DNA of 64,000 nt from Afipia sp. Root123D2 (GCF_001425835.1 NZ_LMDP01000001.1:1476-65475); one strand, 5' to 3'; shown: positions 51,491 through 60,656, numbered from the stretch's first letter. Notes: generated by a model not told the origin, from the sequence alone. A program made the numbers and translations.

Positions 51491-52624
51491 ATGATCGACC
51501 TGATGCAGTTGCCGTTTGACACCGATGCGATGCTGGCGGGCCTCAAGCCTTGGGTCGAATGCGAGAGCCCGACCTATGATGCGCAAGCGGTCGGCCGGAT
51601 GATGGACCTCGCGGCGCGCGATCTCGCCGCCAGCGGTGCGTCGATCGAGCGTATTCCCGGCCGCATGGGATTCGGCGACTGCATCCGCGCCAGCTTTCCG
51701 CACACGGTGAAAGCACCGGGCATTCTGGTGATGGGCCATCTCGACACCGTGCATCCGGTCGGGACACTGAAGGCGCTGCCGTGGCGGCGCAACGGCGATA
51801 AATGCTATGGTCCCGGCATCATGGACATGAAGGGCGGCAACTTCGCAGCGCTCGAAGCCCTGCGGCAGTTGCAGAAGGCGAATATCGAGACACCGCTGCC
51901 GGTGACGTTCCTGTTCACCAGCGACGAGGAAATCGGCAGCGCCTCGACCCGCGAGATGATCGAGGCTGAGGCGGTCAGGCACAAATACATTCTGGTGCCG
52001 GAGCCGTCGCGCAACGACGGTGGCGTGGTGACGGGGCGCTATGCCATCGCGCGATTCGATCTCGAAGCGATCGGCCGGCCGAGCCACGCCGGGGCGCTGC
52101 TCGCCGACGGGCGTTCCGCGATCCGCATCATGGCCGACATGATCCCGGTGATCGATTCAATGACGACACCGGATTGCACATTCAGCGTCGGCGTCATTCA
52201 TGGCGGCCAGTGGGTGAACTGCGTTGCAAGCTCCTGCACTGGGCAGGCGCTGTCGATGGCCAAGAAACAATCCGACCTCGATCAGGGCGTGGCGAAAATG
52301 CTCGCGCTGACCAAGGGCGACGACGAGAATGGCCGTTTCATCGTCAAGCGCGGCGTGACGCGCCCGGTGTGGGAGCCGAACGCCAAGACCATGGCGCTTT
52401 ACGAGACCGCGAAGCGGATCGCCGGCACGCTCGGTCTCGGTCTGCCCCATTCCAGCGTCGGCGGCGGATCGGACGCCAATTTCACCGGCCCGATGGATCT
52501 GGCCTCGCTCGATGGACTGGGCGTGCGCGGCGCCGCGCTGCATACGCTGAACGAGCACATTTTCGTCGACAGCCTTGCCGAACGCGGGCGATTGATGGCC
52601 GGGCTGTTCACGGAACTGACGTAG
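51491..52624 (+). CDS. M20-family metallopeptidase (carboxypeptidase G2-like)
   Basis: 377 residues from ATG 51491, GGGAGG upstream. All metal/catalytic motifs are canonical: MGHLDTVHPVG, GPGIMDMKGG (bridging Asp), FTSDEEIGS (general base plus ligand Glu), VPEPS, PSHAG and HTLNEHIF. Dimerisation domain in the middle. Resembles glutamate carboxypeptidase/CPG2 proteins that remove C-terminal glutamate or acyl groups. Forms a unit with the second GGT gene. Confidence 0.9.
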   Translation: MIDLMQLPFDTDAMLAGLKPWVECESPTYDAQAVGRMMDLAARDLAASGASIERIPGRMGFGDCIRASFPHTVKAPGILVMGHLDTVHPVGTLKALPWRRNGDKCYGPGIMDMKGGNFAALEALRQLQKANIETPLPVTFLFTSDEEIGSASTREMIEAEAVRHKYILVPEPSRNDGGVVTGRYAIARFDLEAIGRPSHAGALLADGRSAIRIMADMIPVIDSMTTPDCTFSVGVIHGGQWVNCVASSCTGQALSMAKKQSDLDQGVAKMLALTKGDDENGRFIVKRGVTRPVWEPNAKTMALYETAKRIAGTLGLGLPHSSVGGGSDANFTGPMDLASLDGLGVRGAALHTLNEHIFVDSLAERGRLMAGLFTELT

Positions 52625-52717
52625 TCAGCGGTCGCTTTCGGCAATCTGCTGCGTGTTGAACTCCCGTGCCAACAACGGTAAACGCTGCACAACCACGTGA
52701 TGACAAGAGAGAATCCG

Positions 52718-52960
52718 ATGAGCGACGAACTGCCAGACCGCCTCTCCACCGATCCGCGCAGCCCGTACTATAACGCCGAGGTTCTGCAACGCGATGTCGG
52801 CATCCGCTTCAAGGGCGTCGAGAAGACCAATATCGAGGAATACTGTGTCAGCGAGGGCTGGGTCCGCATGGCGGTCGGCTCGGCGCGCGACCGCTACGGC
52901 AATCCGGTGACGATGAAATTCTCCGGCCCGGTCGAGCCGTATTTCAAGGATCAGGCGTAA
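52718..52960 (+). CDS. DUF3297 family protein
   Basis: 80 residues from ATG 52718. LPDRLSTDPRSPYYNAEVLQ and GIRFKGVEKTNIEEYCVSEG, then KFSGPVEPYFKD at the C terminus, match DUF3297, a small conserved proteobacterial family of unknown function. No signal or membrane segment. Monocistronic; downstream is a palindromic repeat and a convergent gene. Confidence 0.88.
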   Translation: MSDELPDRLSTDPRSPYYNAEVLQRDVGIRFKGVEKTNIEEYCVSEGWVRMAVGSARDRYGNPVTMKFSGPVEPYFKDQA

Positions 52961-52989
52961 ATCGCGGCACGATGTGACGCCCTCCTTTT

Positions 52990-53013
52990 CCTCTCCCACA
53001 AGGGAAGAGGGGA
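52990..53013. repeat. Short inverted repeat of the CCTCTCCC...GGGAAGAGG type
   Basis: CCTCTCCCACAAGGGAAGAGG lies between convergent genes; such palindromes are interspersed in this group. It may also act as a bidirectional transcription stop. Arms are imperfect. Confidence 0.4.
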
Positions 53014-53049
53014 AAGGATCGCATCCTCCGGCGAAATCGGAGGTGAGAG

Positions 53050-53787
53050 CTACGCCCCGATCAGCTTCGGCAGGTCCGACAACGACGCGATGCGGTGGTC
53101 CGGCGCAAAGCCGAGTTGATCCATCTGCATCCGGATCGCCTTGAACATCGACACCGGCTGGATTAGCCGGCTGTCCTTGAACTCCGCCGCCATCGCCTGC
53201 GGTGTGACGCGCTCGATCCACGCCACGTTGAGGCCGAAGGATTTCGCGCCGCTGACGTCGAACGGATTTGACGATACGAACAGCACGTCACTCGGCTTCA
53301 CCCCGAGTTTCGCTTCGATCAGGGTGTAGGCCCTCGGGTGCGGCTTGAACGCACGCTGGGAGTCGATGCTGATGGTGGCGTCGAGAATTTTGTCGAGCCC
53401 CGTGTTGCGCACCAGATCGTTGAGCATGCCGCTGCTGCCATTGGACAGGATGGCGAGCTTGATCCCTTTCATCCTGCCCAGCGTGTCTTTCGCATCGGGA
53501 TAGAGATCGAGATGGACATATTTGTCCATGATCCGTGCGAACGCGGCATCGTCATGCTTCAACCCGAGCAGGTTCAGCGTGTAGATCAGCGAGTCACGGG
53601 TGACGACCGAGAAATCCTCGTAGCGGTCCATCAGCGTACGCAGCCAGCTGTATTCAAGCTGCTTCAGCCGCCAGATTTGGGTGACGATGTCACCGTATCC
53701 GGGATAGGTTTCCTCGGTGATCGCGGCGACGGATTGAGTATCGTAGAGCGTGCCATAGGCGTCGAACACGGCGGCTTTGTAAGCCAT
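53050..53787 (-). CDS. Haloacid dehalogenase type II
   Basis: 245 residues, HAD superfamily with helical cap. Nucleophile Asp in AVFDAYGTLYDT, Ser-Asn in ILSNGSSGM, Lys in FKPHPRAYTL and acidic/Asn motif VSSNPFDVSGAK, the S-N-x-x-D-x-x-G pattern of L-2-haloacid dehalogenases. Hydrolyses 2-haloacids with inversion, if the substrate is as in the family. Fourteen bases after the YbaK-like gene on the same strand, so co-transcribed. Confidence 0.9.
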   Translation of the reverse strand: MAYKAAVFDAYGTLYDTQSVAAITEETYPGYGDIVTQIWRLKQLEYSWLRTLMDRYEDFSVVTRDSLIYTLNLLGLKHDDAAFARIMDKYVHLDLYPDAKDTLGRMKGIKLAILSNGSSGMLNDLVRNTGLDKILDATISIDSQRAFKPHPRAYTLIEAKLGVKPSDVLFVSSNPFDVSGAKSFGLNVAWIERVTPQAMAAEFKDSRLIQPVSMFKAIRMQMDQLGFAPDHRIASLSDLPKLIGA

Positions 53788-53801
53788 CTTGATTCTCCCG
53801 A

Positions 53802-54308
53802 TTAGTTGGCGTTCAGCGGTTCAGTGATGGATGTCCTGCTCTCGCGCGGCGGTTCGCAGACATCGACCCATTCGGCGTTGGTCAGGTCGGCCATGCGTTG
53901 CGGCGAAATCCGCACCGCGCTGTTGATCGAGCCGGCGGCGGGGACCACCTCGGTGAACTGCTTCATCGATACGTCGCAGTAGACCGGCAGAGGGTCCTTC
54001 AGGCCGAACGGGCAAATGCCGCCGACCGGATGGCCGGTGGCCTCAAGCGCTTCCTCGGCATTGAGCATGCGCGGCTTGCCGCCGAACACGGCGCGGGCCT
54101 TCTTATTGTCGAGCCGTGCGGTGCCGCAGGTCACCACCAGCAGGACACGATCTGCGACGCGCAGCGACAGCGTCTTGGCGATCTCGGCTGGCGTGACGCC
54201 GAAAGCCTCCGCGGCGAGCGTGACCGTGGCGGAACTCTGGTCGGATTCGAGGACTTCGACGTCCGGTGCTTTTTCCGCGAAGAAGGCGCGAACCGATTCC
54301 ACACTCAT
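53802..54308 (-). CDS. YbaK/EbsC-family aminoacyl-tRNA deacylase
   Basis: 168 residues from ATG 54308. Single YbaK domain: DQSSATVTLAAEAFGVTPAE, AKTLSLRVADRVLLVVTCGT, the catalytic-site KPRMLNAEEALEATGHPVGG and ICPFGLKDPLPVYCDVSM. Such proteins remove mischarged amino acids (e.g. Cys from tRNA-Pro). Upstream member of a two-gene unit with the HAD gene. Confidence 0.9.
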   Translation of the reverse strand: MSVESVRAFFAEKAPDVEVLESDQSSATVTLAAEAFGVTPAEIAKTLSLRVADRVLLVVTCGTARLDNKKARAVFGGKPRMLNAEEALEATGHPVGGICPFGLKDPLPVYCDVSMKQFTEVVPAAGSINSAVRISPQRMADLTNAEWVDVCEPPRESRTSITEPLNAN

Positions 54309-54372
54309 GACGTTGTCCTGATGGAGGTCGCCCGCACGGCGCGGGCGCATAACAATGGCGGGAAGCCGCACC

Positions 54373-54726
54373 ATGCCCAAAACCCACGGAACTCACAAGC
54401 ACGCACGCCGCAAGACAGCATCCCGGAAAGCGCGCGTAACAAAACGCGGCGCGGCGCGAAAGTGGTCAGCCCGGGTTACCCGGGAAAGCGATGCGCTCGA
54501 TCTCAGGCATAACGTGTTCAAGCTCGACAGCCCGAAGGCGATCGCGCGCTCATTGAAGCGTTCGGCGGAGCATAGCGACCGCCGCAAGAGCGATCCGTAT
54601 CGTTCGGCGATGTCGATGCTGGTGTTCTACATCAACCGGGCCGGCAAGAATTTACCGGCGACACGCAAGAAAAAACTGGAAGCAGCCAAGGGCGAATTGC
54701 GCAAGGCATTCGGCAAGACCGGCTAG
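54373..54726 (+). CDS. DUF3175 family protein
   Basis: 117 residues from ATG 54373 (GGGAAG upstream; an ATG at 54355 is possible). Very basic N terminus (KTHGTHKHARRKTASRKAR) followed by the DUF3175 core KWSARVTRESDALDLRHNVF, SPKAIARSLKRSAEHS and AMSMLVFYINRAGKNLP. Function unknown; basic tail suggests nucleic-acid contact. Confidence 0.88.
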   Translation: MPKTHGTHKHARRKTASRKARVTKRGAARKWSARVTRESDALDLRHNVFKLDSPKAIARSLKRSAEHSDRRKSDPYRSAMSMLVFYINRAGKNLPATRKKKLEAAKGELRKAFGKTG

Positions 54727-54744
54727 CAGAGCGATACGGCGACG

Positions 54745-56070
54745 TCAGGCGTGACCGTGGCTGCGCTTGACGCGCCAGAGCAGGATCGCCAGCGCGATCA
54801 CCACGAACGGAATGCTGACACCGGTGGCGACCGTGGCGTCGATCGGCCAGTAATGCGCCATCGACTCGAACACATAGTGCAGCAGGCTCGCGACGTAGTA
54901 GCTGATCGCCGCAACCGACAGGCCTTCGACCGTCTGCTGCAGGCGTAGCTGCATCCGCGCCCGTTCGCTCATCGCCGAGAGCAGGTCGCGATTCTGCTGT
55001 TCGATCTCGACGTCGATGCGGGTGCGCAGCAGGTTGGCGGCGCGGGTCAGCTTCTTGTTGAGATCGTGCATGCGCGTGTTGAGCGTCTGGCAGGTGCGCA
55101 TCGCCGGGTTCAGCCGCCGCCCGAGAAATTCGGCCAGTGTCGGCCAGCCGCCGAACGCCTTCTCGCCGATCACCTCGAGCCGCTGGCGCACGATGTCATC
55201 ATAGGCGGCGCTGGCGGCGAAACGATAGCCGGCGATCGCAGCGTCCGCCTCGATCCGCGCGGCGAGCGAAGTGATTTCGTCGAGCAGTTCGCGATTGGTT
55301 TCCAGCCCGCTGCCGCCGTTCGTCATCACGGTCATGATGTGGGTGAGGCGATCTTCCGCATTGCGGATCACCGGCGTGATGCGATGCGCCTGCGGCAGAC
55401 CGAGCAACGCGAAACAGCGATAGGTTTCGATTTCCAGAATCCGCAGCACGAGGCCGCCGGTCTCGACCGGCGTCAGCCCGTGATTGTGCACCAGGAACCG
55501 GACGAAGCCGCCGGCATTGACCTGAAAGTCAGTGGCGACGGTAGCGTGGCCGTCGAGCACCTCCGATGCCGCAAGCGATGACGGGTCGAACAATTGCGCC
55601 AGATCGGGCGCGCTGCCGCTGCTGACCTGCAGATCGATCGACACCAGATGTGCGCCGGGCTGGCCGATCTCGGTCATGGTCGAGGCGACAATGGTGGGCA
55701 GGGCGGTGCCGTTGCCGGCAGCGCCGTTTTCCAGCAGCCAGGTGTAGGTGGTGAATTCGCTGTGCTGCTCCCAGCGCAGGATAGCGTCGGGAAAGGCAAT
55801 GCGACGATGCTTCGCCGTGGCTGACAGGCCGGTGAGTTGATGGCTGGCGCAGAACCGGGTCAACGCCTCGGCGTTGGCGCTCATCTGCGCGGCGTCAGTG
55901 AGGAAAGCGAAGCGGATGGCGCGGCACGGCGAGGTCACGGCCTCGAACGGGCGGGCGTGAAGTTCGCTCAGCACGGCAACGCGCTCGGTGTGCGGCACCG
56001 GAGAAAATACGGCGCTATCAGTTCGCGCCCCAGCGCCGCCGCCGCTCTCCGTGCCGGATGTCGTCGCCAT
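54745..56070 (-). CDS. DUF3422 family membrane protein
   Basis: 441 residues of the DUF3422 family. N-terminal block VPHTERVAVLSELHARPFEA is diagnostic; a central all-helical part with SGSAPDLAQLF and FVRFLVHNHGLTPVETGGLV; a coiled coil around 330-390; two C-terminal membrane helices (VAAISYYVASLLHYVFESMA and SIPFVVIALAILLWRV). The family is conserved in proteobacteria and of unknown function. Confidence 0.9.
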   Translation of the reverse strand: MATTSGTESGGGAGARTDSAVFSPVPHTERVAVLSELHARPFEAVTSPCRAIRFAFLTDAAQMSANAEALTRFCASHQLTGLSATAKHRRIAFPDAILRWEQHSEFTTYTWLLENGAAGNGTALPTIVASTMTEIGQPGAHLVSIDLQVSSGSAPDLAQLFDPSSLAASEVLDGHATVATDFQVNAGGFVRFLVHNHGLTPVETGGLVLRILEIETYRCFALLGLPQAHRITPVIRNAEDRLTHIMTVMTNGGSGLETNRELLDEITSLAARIEADAAIAGYRFAASAAYDDIVRQRLEVIGEKAFGGWPTLAEFLGRRLNPAMRTCQTLNTRMHDLNKKLTRAANLLRTRIDVEIEQQNRDLLSAMSERARMQLRLQQTVEGLSVAAISYYVASLLHYVFESMAHYWPIDATVATGVSIPFVVIALAILLWRVKRSHGHA

Positions 56071-56188
56071 GATCTTGATCCCCGCGTCGTTCAGGCGCGA
56101 TCATGCAGGGGCGGGCGGCGTGTTTGCAACCAGACTTATGAGGGACGATGCGAAAACGGCGGCTTCAATAGGCTGCCGGATTCATGTC

Positions 56189-57058
56189 TCACATGTTGAG
56201 CAGCTTGCGCGCGTTAGCCTTCAACACTTTCGGCCGCACATCATCGCGGATTTCGAGCTTGGCGAAGTCGGCCATCCAGCGGTCCGGTGTAATCACCGGC
56301 CAGTCCGAACCGAACAGCATCTTGTCCTGCAGGATGGTGTTGATGTAGCGCACGAGAATCGGCGGGAAATATTTCGGCGACCAGCCGGAGAGATCGATGT
56401 AGACGTTCGGTTTGTGGGTTGCGACCGACAGCGCCTCCTCCTGCCATGGGAAGGAAGGATGCGCGAGGATGATCTTGAGGTCGGGGAAATCCGCCGCGAC
56501 ATCGTCCATGTACATCGGGTTGGAATATTTCAGCCGCATCCCCATGCCGCCGGGCATGCCGGAGCCGACGCCGGTTTGCCCGGTGTGAAACAGCGCGATG
56601 GCGCCGCCGTCATTGATCGCTTCGTAGAGCGGGTAGGCCATGCGGTCGTTGGGGTAGAATCCCTGCATGGTCGGATGGAATTTGAAGCCTTTGACGCCGT
56701 AATCCTCGATCAGCTTGCGCGCTTCGCGAACGCCGAGCTTGCCCTTGTGCGGATCGATGCTGACGAACGGAATCAGCACGTCGCTGTTTTCCGAGGCGAC
56801 CTCGAGCATTTCGTAATTGTTGTAGCGGCGGAAGCCGGTCTCGCGCTCGGCATCGACCGGGAAGATCACCGCGGCGATGTTCTTGGCGCGGTAATAGGCC
56901 GCGGTCTCCTGCACGGTCGGCGGATGCTTGTTCGGCGACTTGAAGTAGTCCGCCATCTGGGCCTGGAAATCGTCGTAGCCGTCGTCGGCGTGCAGCCCGC
57001 AGGGCTCCTCGGCATGAGTGTGGATGTCGATGGCGAGGACGTCGTCGAGATTGAGCAT
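56189..57058 (-). CDS. Amidohydrolase, ACMSD-like
   Basis: 289 residues, amidohydrolase 2 family. Metal motif DIHTHAEEP, KFHPTMQGFYPND, ILAHPSFPWQEEA and the terminal LFGSDWPVIT, all in TIM-barrel order. Close relatives in Rhodopseudomonas-type bacteria are annotated as 4-hydroxyphenyl-beta-ketoacyl-CoA hydrolase of hydroxycinnamate degradation; others are decarboxylases. No phenylpropanoid gene is adjacent, so specific function is open. Confidence 0.85.
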   Translation of the reverse strand: MLNLDDVLAIDIHTHAEEPCGLHADDGYDDFQAQMADYFKSPNKHPPTVQETAAYYRAKNIAAVIFPVDAERETGFRRYNNYEMLEVASENSDVLIPFVSIDPHKGKLGVREARKLIEDYGVKGFKFHPTMQGFYPNDRMAYPLYEAINDGGAIALFHTGQTGVGSGMPGGMGMRLKYSNPMYMDDVAADFPDLKIILAHPSFPWQEEALSVATHKPNVYIDLSGWSPKYFPPILVRYINTILQDKMLFGSDWPVITPDRWMADFAKLEIRDDVRPKVLKANARKLLNM

Positions 57059-57400
57059 CGGCGGGTTCCGGCTTCGGGGTTTCGGCGAATTGATTATATC
57101 CTATAACAAATTTCGCCGGGGATGAAAGCGCTCTGCCTGCCGCCCTTGCCGATCCGGAACGGCTATTGCTTGATTTTTCCCTGCGATTTCAGCGTTCAAG
57201 CTGAAGCGTGCCGATTCCGGCCGGATCGCCGCCACGGTCTGCCGGTGCGAGAAAACACCTTGATTGGATTGACATTCCGGCCCGGTCTGGCATAGAAACC
57301 GCCTGTCTCGCAGGGGCCTCGCGTCCGCGGGATATTGCCAAACCGGTCACAAACGCAAACTCGGCCTGTCGCTGCACGGCCTTTCAGAGAGCATTGTCCC
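57059..57400. other. Intergenic region upstream of rpmJ
   Basis: 342 bases between divergent genes. AT-rich 57094-57113 (TTGATTATATCCTATAACAA) may carry the amidohydrolase promoter. No gene supported; ORFs here are frame shadows. Confidence 0.45.
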
Positions 57401-57526
57401 ATGAAGGTCCGTAATTCGCTGAAATCCCTGCGCGGCCGTCACCGCAACAACCGTCTGGTCCGCCGCAAGGGCCGGGTTTACGTGATCAACAAGGTCCAGC
57501 GCCGCTTCAAGGCCCGCCAGGGCTGA
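57401..57526 (+). CDS. rpmJ: 50S ribosomal protein L36, zinc-free type
   Basis: 41 residues: [20 protein letters not shown] then [20 protein letters not shown]. This is the longer L36 form without the Cys/His zinc site (C- type, YkgO-like), the usual one in alphaproteobacteria. Binds 23S rRNA in the large subunit. Weak GAGAG ribosome binding site. A GC-rich hairpin follows 70 bases after the stop. Confidence 0.95.
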   Translation: MKVRNSLKSLRGRHRNNRLVRRKGRVYVINKVQRRFKARQG

Positions 57527-57596
57527 AGTGTTACGGCTGGGCGCGTCGCGGCACCGTCGCGGCTGTTGTTCCGGCTGACATCATCACACGTCTTTG

Positions 57597-57624
57597 ACGC
57601 CGCCGCGCTTTGCAGGCGGCGTTT
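57597..57624 (+). terminator. Probable terminator after rpmJ
   Basis: Stem ACGCCGCC (57597-57604) / GGCGGCGT (57615-57622), 10-base loop, short T tract. Strong stem but a weak U run. Confidence 0.65.
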
Positions 57625-57643
57625 CCATGTCTAGACTTCGTCC

Positions 57644-58288
57644 ATGGCACCTCGCTCCATGGTTTTGACGATTCTGGCTGCGGCTATCGCAGCCACGGCG
57701 CTCGCCGTGCCGCCGGCGTCGGCGCAGGATCCGAAGATCGAGCGGCAGGATCGTCCGAAAGCGATGCCGGAACCGCCGGCCAAGACGCCGCCCCAGCGCG
57801 GTCCACGAACCCGGAATCTCGATTTTCTCTTCGGCGCGCTCAAGGCCGCGCCGGATGAAGAGAGCGCCAAGGCGGTCGAGGCCCGGATCTGGGCGCTATG
57901 GACGGCGACGCCGAGCGACACGGCCACCCTGCTGATGACGCGCGCCCGCACCGCCATGGAAAACAAGGATTACGACGTCGCGCTGAAACTGCTCGATGCC
58001 ATCGTCAAGGTGCGGCCGGATTACATCGAAGGCTGGAACCGGCGCGCGACGCTTTATTACCTGCAGAACGACTACGAACACTCGATGGAGGACATCCGTC
58101 AGGTGCTGATCCGCGAACCGCGCCATTTCGGTGCGCTGGCGGGGCTGGGCATGATCCTGCAGGAAACCGGCGACGACCGCCGCGCGCTGGATGCGTTCCG
58201 CAAGGCGCTCGCCATCAATCCTCACCTCGACAAGATTCCCGAGATGGTGAAAAGCCTGTCCGAGAAGGTCGAGGGCCGGGATATTTAG
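57644..58288 (+). CDS. Periplasmic TPR-repeat protein
   Basis: 214 residues. Signal peptide MVLTILAAAIAATALAVPPA region (ATG 57644 or 57659), a Pro-rich linker (RPKAMPEPPAKTPPQRGPRT) and about three TPR units: ARTAMENKDYDVALKLLDAI, WNRRATLYYLQNDYEHSMED and LGMILQETGDDRRALDAFRK. Such proteins serve as assembly or interaction scaffolds. 48 bases before the alpha/beta-hydrolase gene on the same strand. Confidence 0.88.
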   Translation: MAPRSMVLTILAAAIAATALAVPPASAQDPKIERQDRPKAMPEPPAKTPPQRGPRTRNLDFLFGALKAAPDEESAKAVEARIWALWTATPSDTATLLMTRARTAMENKDYDVALKLLDAIVKVRPDYIEGWNRRATLYYLQNDYEHSMEDIRQVLIREPRHFGALAGLGMILQETGDDRRALDAFRKALAINPHLDKIPEMVKSLSEKVEGRDI

Positions 58289-58336
58289 CCTGGTCGTTTT
58301 TCTGAAACCGCTGATGCGCCCACGCGTACCTGCGGA

Positions 58337-59326
58337 GTGCGTAAGTTTCTCCGGATTCCCCTCATGACATTGACCGGCCTTGCCACCGCGTTGCTCTTGC
58401 TCGCGGTGGTGACGCAGATTGGCGTATTTGTACTCGAACGCCTCTATCCGCCGCGCGGGCAATTCATCGATGTGCCTGGCGCCCGGCTGCATGTTCTGGA
58501 TATTGGCCCACGCGACGCGCCCGGGCTGCCGGTGGTGCTGATCCACGGCGCGACATCGTCGCTCGAAACCATGCACCATCCGCTCGGAGAGATGCTGGCG
58601 AAAAGCCATCGCGTTATCCTGATCGACCGGCCCGGCGTCGGCCGGTCGACGCGCGACCGCGCAACCGATTCAGGTCTTGCCGACCACAGCGCGGCGATCA
58701 ACGCGGCTCTCGTCAAGCTTGGGATCGAACGGGCGATCTTCGTCGGCCATTCCTGGGCCGGAGCGCTGATGCCTGATCTGGCGCTGGGTTATCCGAGACG
58801 CGTCGCCGGCGTCGTGATGCTATCGCCTGTTGCCTATCCGTGGTCCGGCGGCGTCGGCGCCTTCAACAAGCTCGCGACGGTTCCGATCCTCGGCCCGGTC
58901 CTGGCCTATACCTTGCCGCTGCCGCTCGGTTTGTTTCTGATCCAGTCAGGGATCAATTATGTTTTCAGTCCGCAAACATCGCCTGCGAATTTCTGGCGCG
59001 AAACCCAGGTTCCGCTGGTGTTGCGGCCGCGAACCTATCTCAACAACGCGTGGGATCTGGTGACTCTGAAAGCCGAGGTCATCAAACAGGCCCCTCATTA
59101 TCGGGATATCACGGTGCCGGCCGTGGTCATTGCCGGCGATGCCGACAGAACGGTGTCGACCGCTATTCATTCACGGCCATTTGCCGAAGCCGTGCCCGGC
59201 GCGAAGTTGATCGTGTTGCCGAATGTCGGCCACATGCCGCAATATGCGGCACCGGACCTGATCGTGCGTGAGATCGAAACGATGATTACGAAAGTTTCAT
59301 CGAACGCCGCCGCTGCTGCCAGGTGA
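58337..59326 (+). CDS. Membrane-anchored alpha/beta hydrolase
   Basis: 329 residues; GTG start at 58337 (ATG 58364 is an alternative). N-terminal membrane anchor MTLTGLATALLLLAVVTQIG, then an alpha/beta hydrolase with oxyanion HGATSSLETM, nucleophile elbow GHSWAGALM, Asp in IAGDADRTVS and His in LPNVGHMPQYA: complete triad. Substrate unknown. Probably co-transcribed with the TPR gene. Confidence 0.88.
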   Translation: MRKFLRIPLMTLTGLATALLLLAVVTQIGVFVLERLYPPRGQFIDVPGARLHVLDIGPRDAPGLPVVLIHGATSSLETMHHPLGEMLAKSHRVILIDRPGVGRSTRDRATDSGLADHSAAINAALVKLGIERAIFVGHSWAGALMPDLALGYPRRVAGVVMLSPVAYPWSGGVGAFNKLATVPILGPVLAYTLPLPLGLFLIQSGINYVFSPQTSPANFWRETQVPLVLRPRTYLNNAWDLVTLKAEVIKQAPHYRDITVPAVVIAGDADRTVSTAIHSRPFAEAVPGAKLIVLPNVGHMPQYAAPDLIVREIETMITKVSSNAAAAAR

Positions 59327-59549
59327 TTGAGTCATCGGTGATCAGGTCAGAGACGCTGACTTGTTGACTCGCTTTCGCTGCAAGCTAACGTTTTGAAAAC
59401 AGCGGGTGAGGTGTTGTCTCGAAAAATTTTCTGCAAGGTGCATCGCACTTCATCGAACTGCCATCAACAAATGATCGACTGGCGATTCCTCGGACGTCTT
59501 TTCTGGCTCACGCGTCCTTTTCTGGCTCACACAATGAAGGTCGGAAGCA

Positions 59550-59969
59550 ATGACAGGCACAACGACAAACGATAACAGGGCAAACGGCAATCGCGCGCCG
59601 GCGAATGTTGGTTCGCAGTTCGATTTCTCACGACTGAACGAAATGAACGGCACCATGCTGTCGGAAGGGGCGAAACTCAACGCGCGGTTGAGCGAGACCG
59701 TGCAGACCATCGGAAAGGAATGGGCGGAATTCATCGGTACCCGGCTGGGTGAGAACAACCGCTTCTTCCAGACGCTTCATGCCTGCAAGTCAGTGCCCGA
59801 CATGCAGCAGGCCTATGCCCGGTTCTGGCTCGACGCTTTCACCCAGTACGGCGAGGAAGCGCAGCGGCTGATGCGGATTTCACAGAGCTCGGTCGAGGAG
59901 ACCGTCCGGACTGTGCAGCAAGCGGTTCCGACCGACCCCCCACGGCCTGACCTTGATCAGGCGGCTTGA
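59550..59969 (+). CDS. Phasin-family protein
   Basis: 139 residues, GGAAGC ribosome binding site. Helical, with the phasin-type core LNEMNGTMLSEGAKLNARLS, FQTLHACKSVPDMQQAYARF and EAQRLMRISQSSVEETVRTV. Phasins coat polyhydroxyalkanoate granules and are typical of this bacterial group. Disordered N terminus of ~25 residues. Monocistronic. Confidence 0.82.
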   Translation: MTGTTTNDNRANGNRAPANVGSQFDFSRLNEMNGTMLSEGAKLNARLSETVQTIGKEWAEFIGTRLGENNRFFQTLHACKSVPDMQQAYARFWLDAFTQYGEEAQRLMRISQSSVEETVRTVQQAVPTDPPRPDLDQAA

Positions 59970-60083
59970 GATCATCGCCGGCTGTTTGAATCCTTAAAAG
60001 CCCCGCAAAGTTGGCGTGCGCCCCGGTGGGTGCGCTTTGCTAACTACGGAATCCGGCAATGAGCAGGGAGCGCTCCAGCGGGT

Positions 60084-60103
60084 GAACAATATCCACATTG
60101 TTC
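60084..60103. promoter_or_regulatory. Palindrome GAACAAT-N6-ATTGTTC
   Basis: Perfect 7-base arms with a six-base spacer, 68 bases before the ATG at 60171. Size and symmetry suit a dimeric repressor or activator site for the downstream membrane-protein gene. Confidence 0.5.
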
Positions 60104-60170
60104 CCGCATCCGGCTCATGATTAGGTCCGGCGTTTATCAGGACTCCATCGGATCCGCCGGAGATTTTATC

Positions 60171-60554
60171 ATGAAAGCATCATCCCTGAGTTTTTTGATC
60201 GCCATCGCCATGGCCATCGTCGGCATGGCGTGGGGCATCGATATGGCCATATCGCAGGATCATTCCGCGATGCCCGCCCACGCCCATCTCAATCTGCTGG
60301 GCTGGGTGTCGCTGTTCCTGTTCGGAATCTTCTATCGCCTGCATCCGGCGCTGGACGTGGCACGGATCGCCCGCCTGCAGGTCTTCATCTGGGTTGCCGG
60401 CGTCGCGATCCTCACCGTCGGCGTGGCGATGATCCACAGCGGCCGTCCCAGCGGCGAACCGTTCGCGGGAGTTGGCTCGATCATCGTGCTGGCCGCTATG
60501 CTGCTGTTCGGCTGGCTGGTGCTGCGATACGAGCGCGTGGCAAACGCAGCGTAA
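60171..60554 (+). CDS. Four-helix membrane protein with HAHLNLLGW motif
   Basis: 127 residues from ATG 60171 (GGAGATTTTATC upstream). Four membrane segments: FLIAIAMAIVGMAWGIDMAI, NLLGWVSLFLFGIFYRLHPA, LQVFIWVAGVAILTVGVAMI and SIIVLAAMLLFGWLVL. The segment MPAHAHLNLLGWVSLFLFG, with two His before helix 2 and a third at the end of that helix, recalls haem-copper oxidase subunit I-like fragments, so haem or metal binding is conceivable. No named family known to me. Confidence 0.7.
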   Translation: MKASSLSFLIAIAMAIVGMAWGIDMAISQDHSAMPAHAHLNLLGWVSLFLFGIFYRLHPALDVARIARLQVFIWVAGVAILTVGVAMIHSGRPSGEPFAGVGSIIVLAAMLLFGWLVLRYERVANAA

Positions 60555-60656
60555 CGCTTGCTGAAGGATGGTGCCCCGGGCGCGATGCAGCGTGACAAAA
60601 GCGCGTCCAGGCGCGCCTTCAACGGCATCAGGATTTCGCTGCAGATTCCAGGCGCG

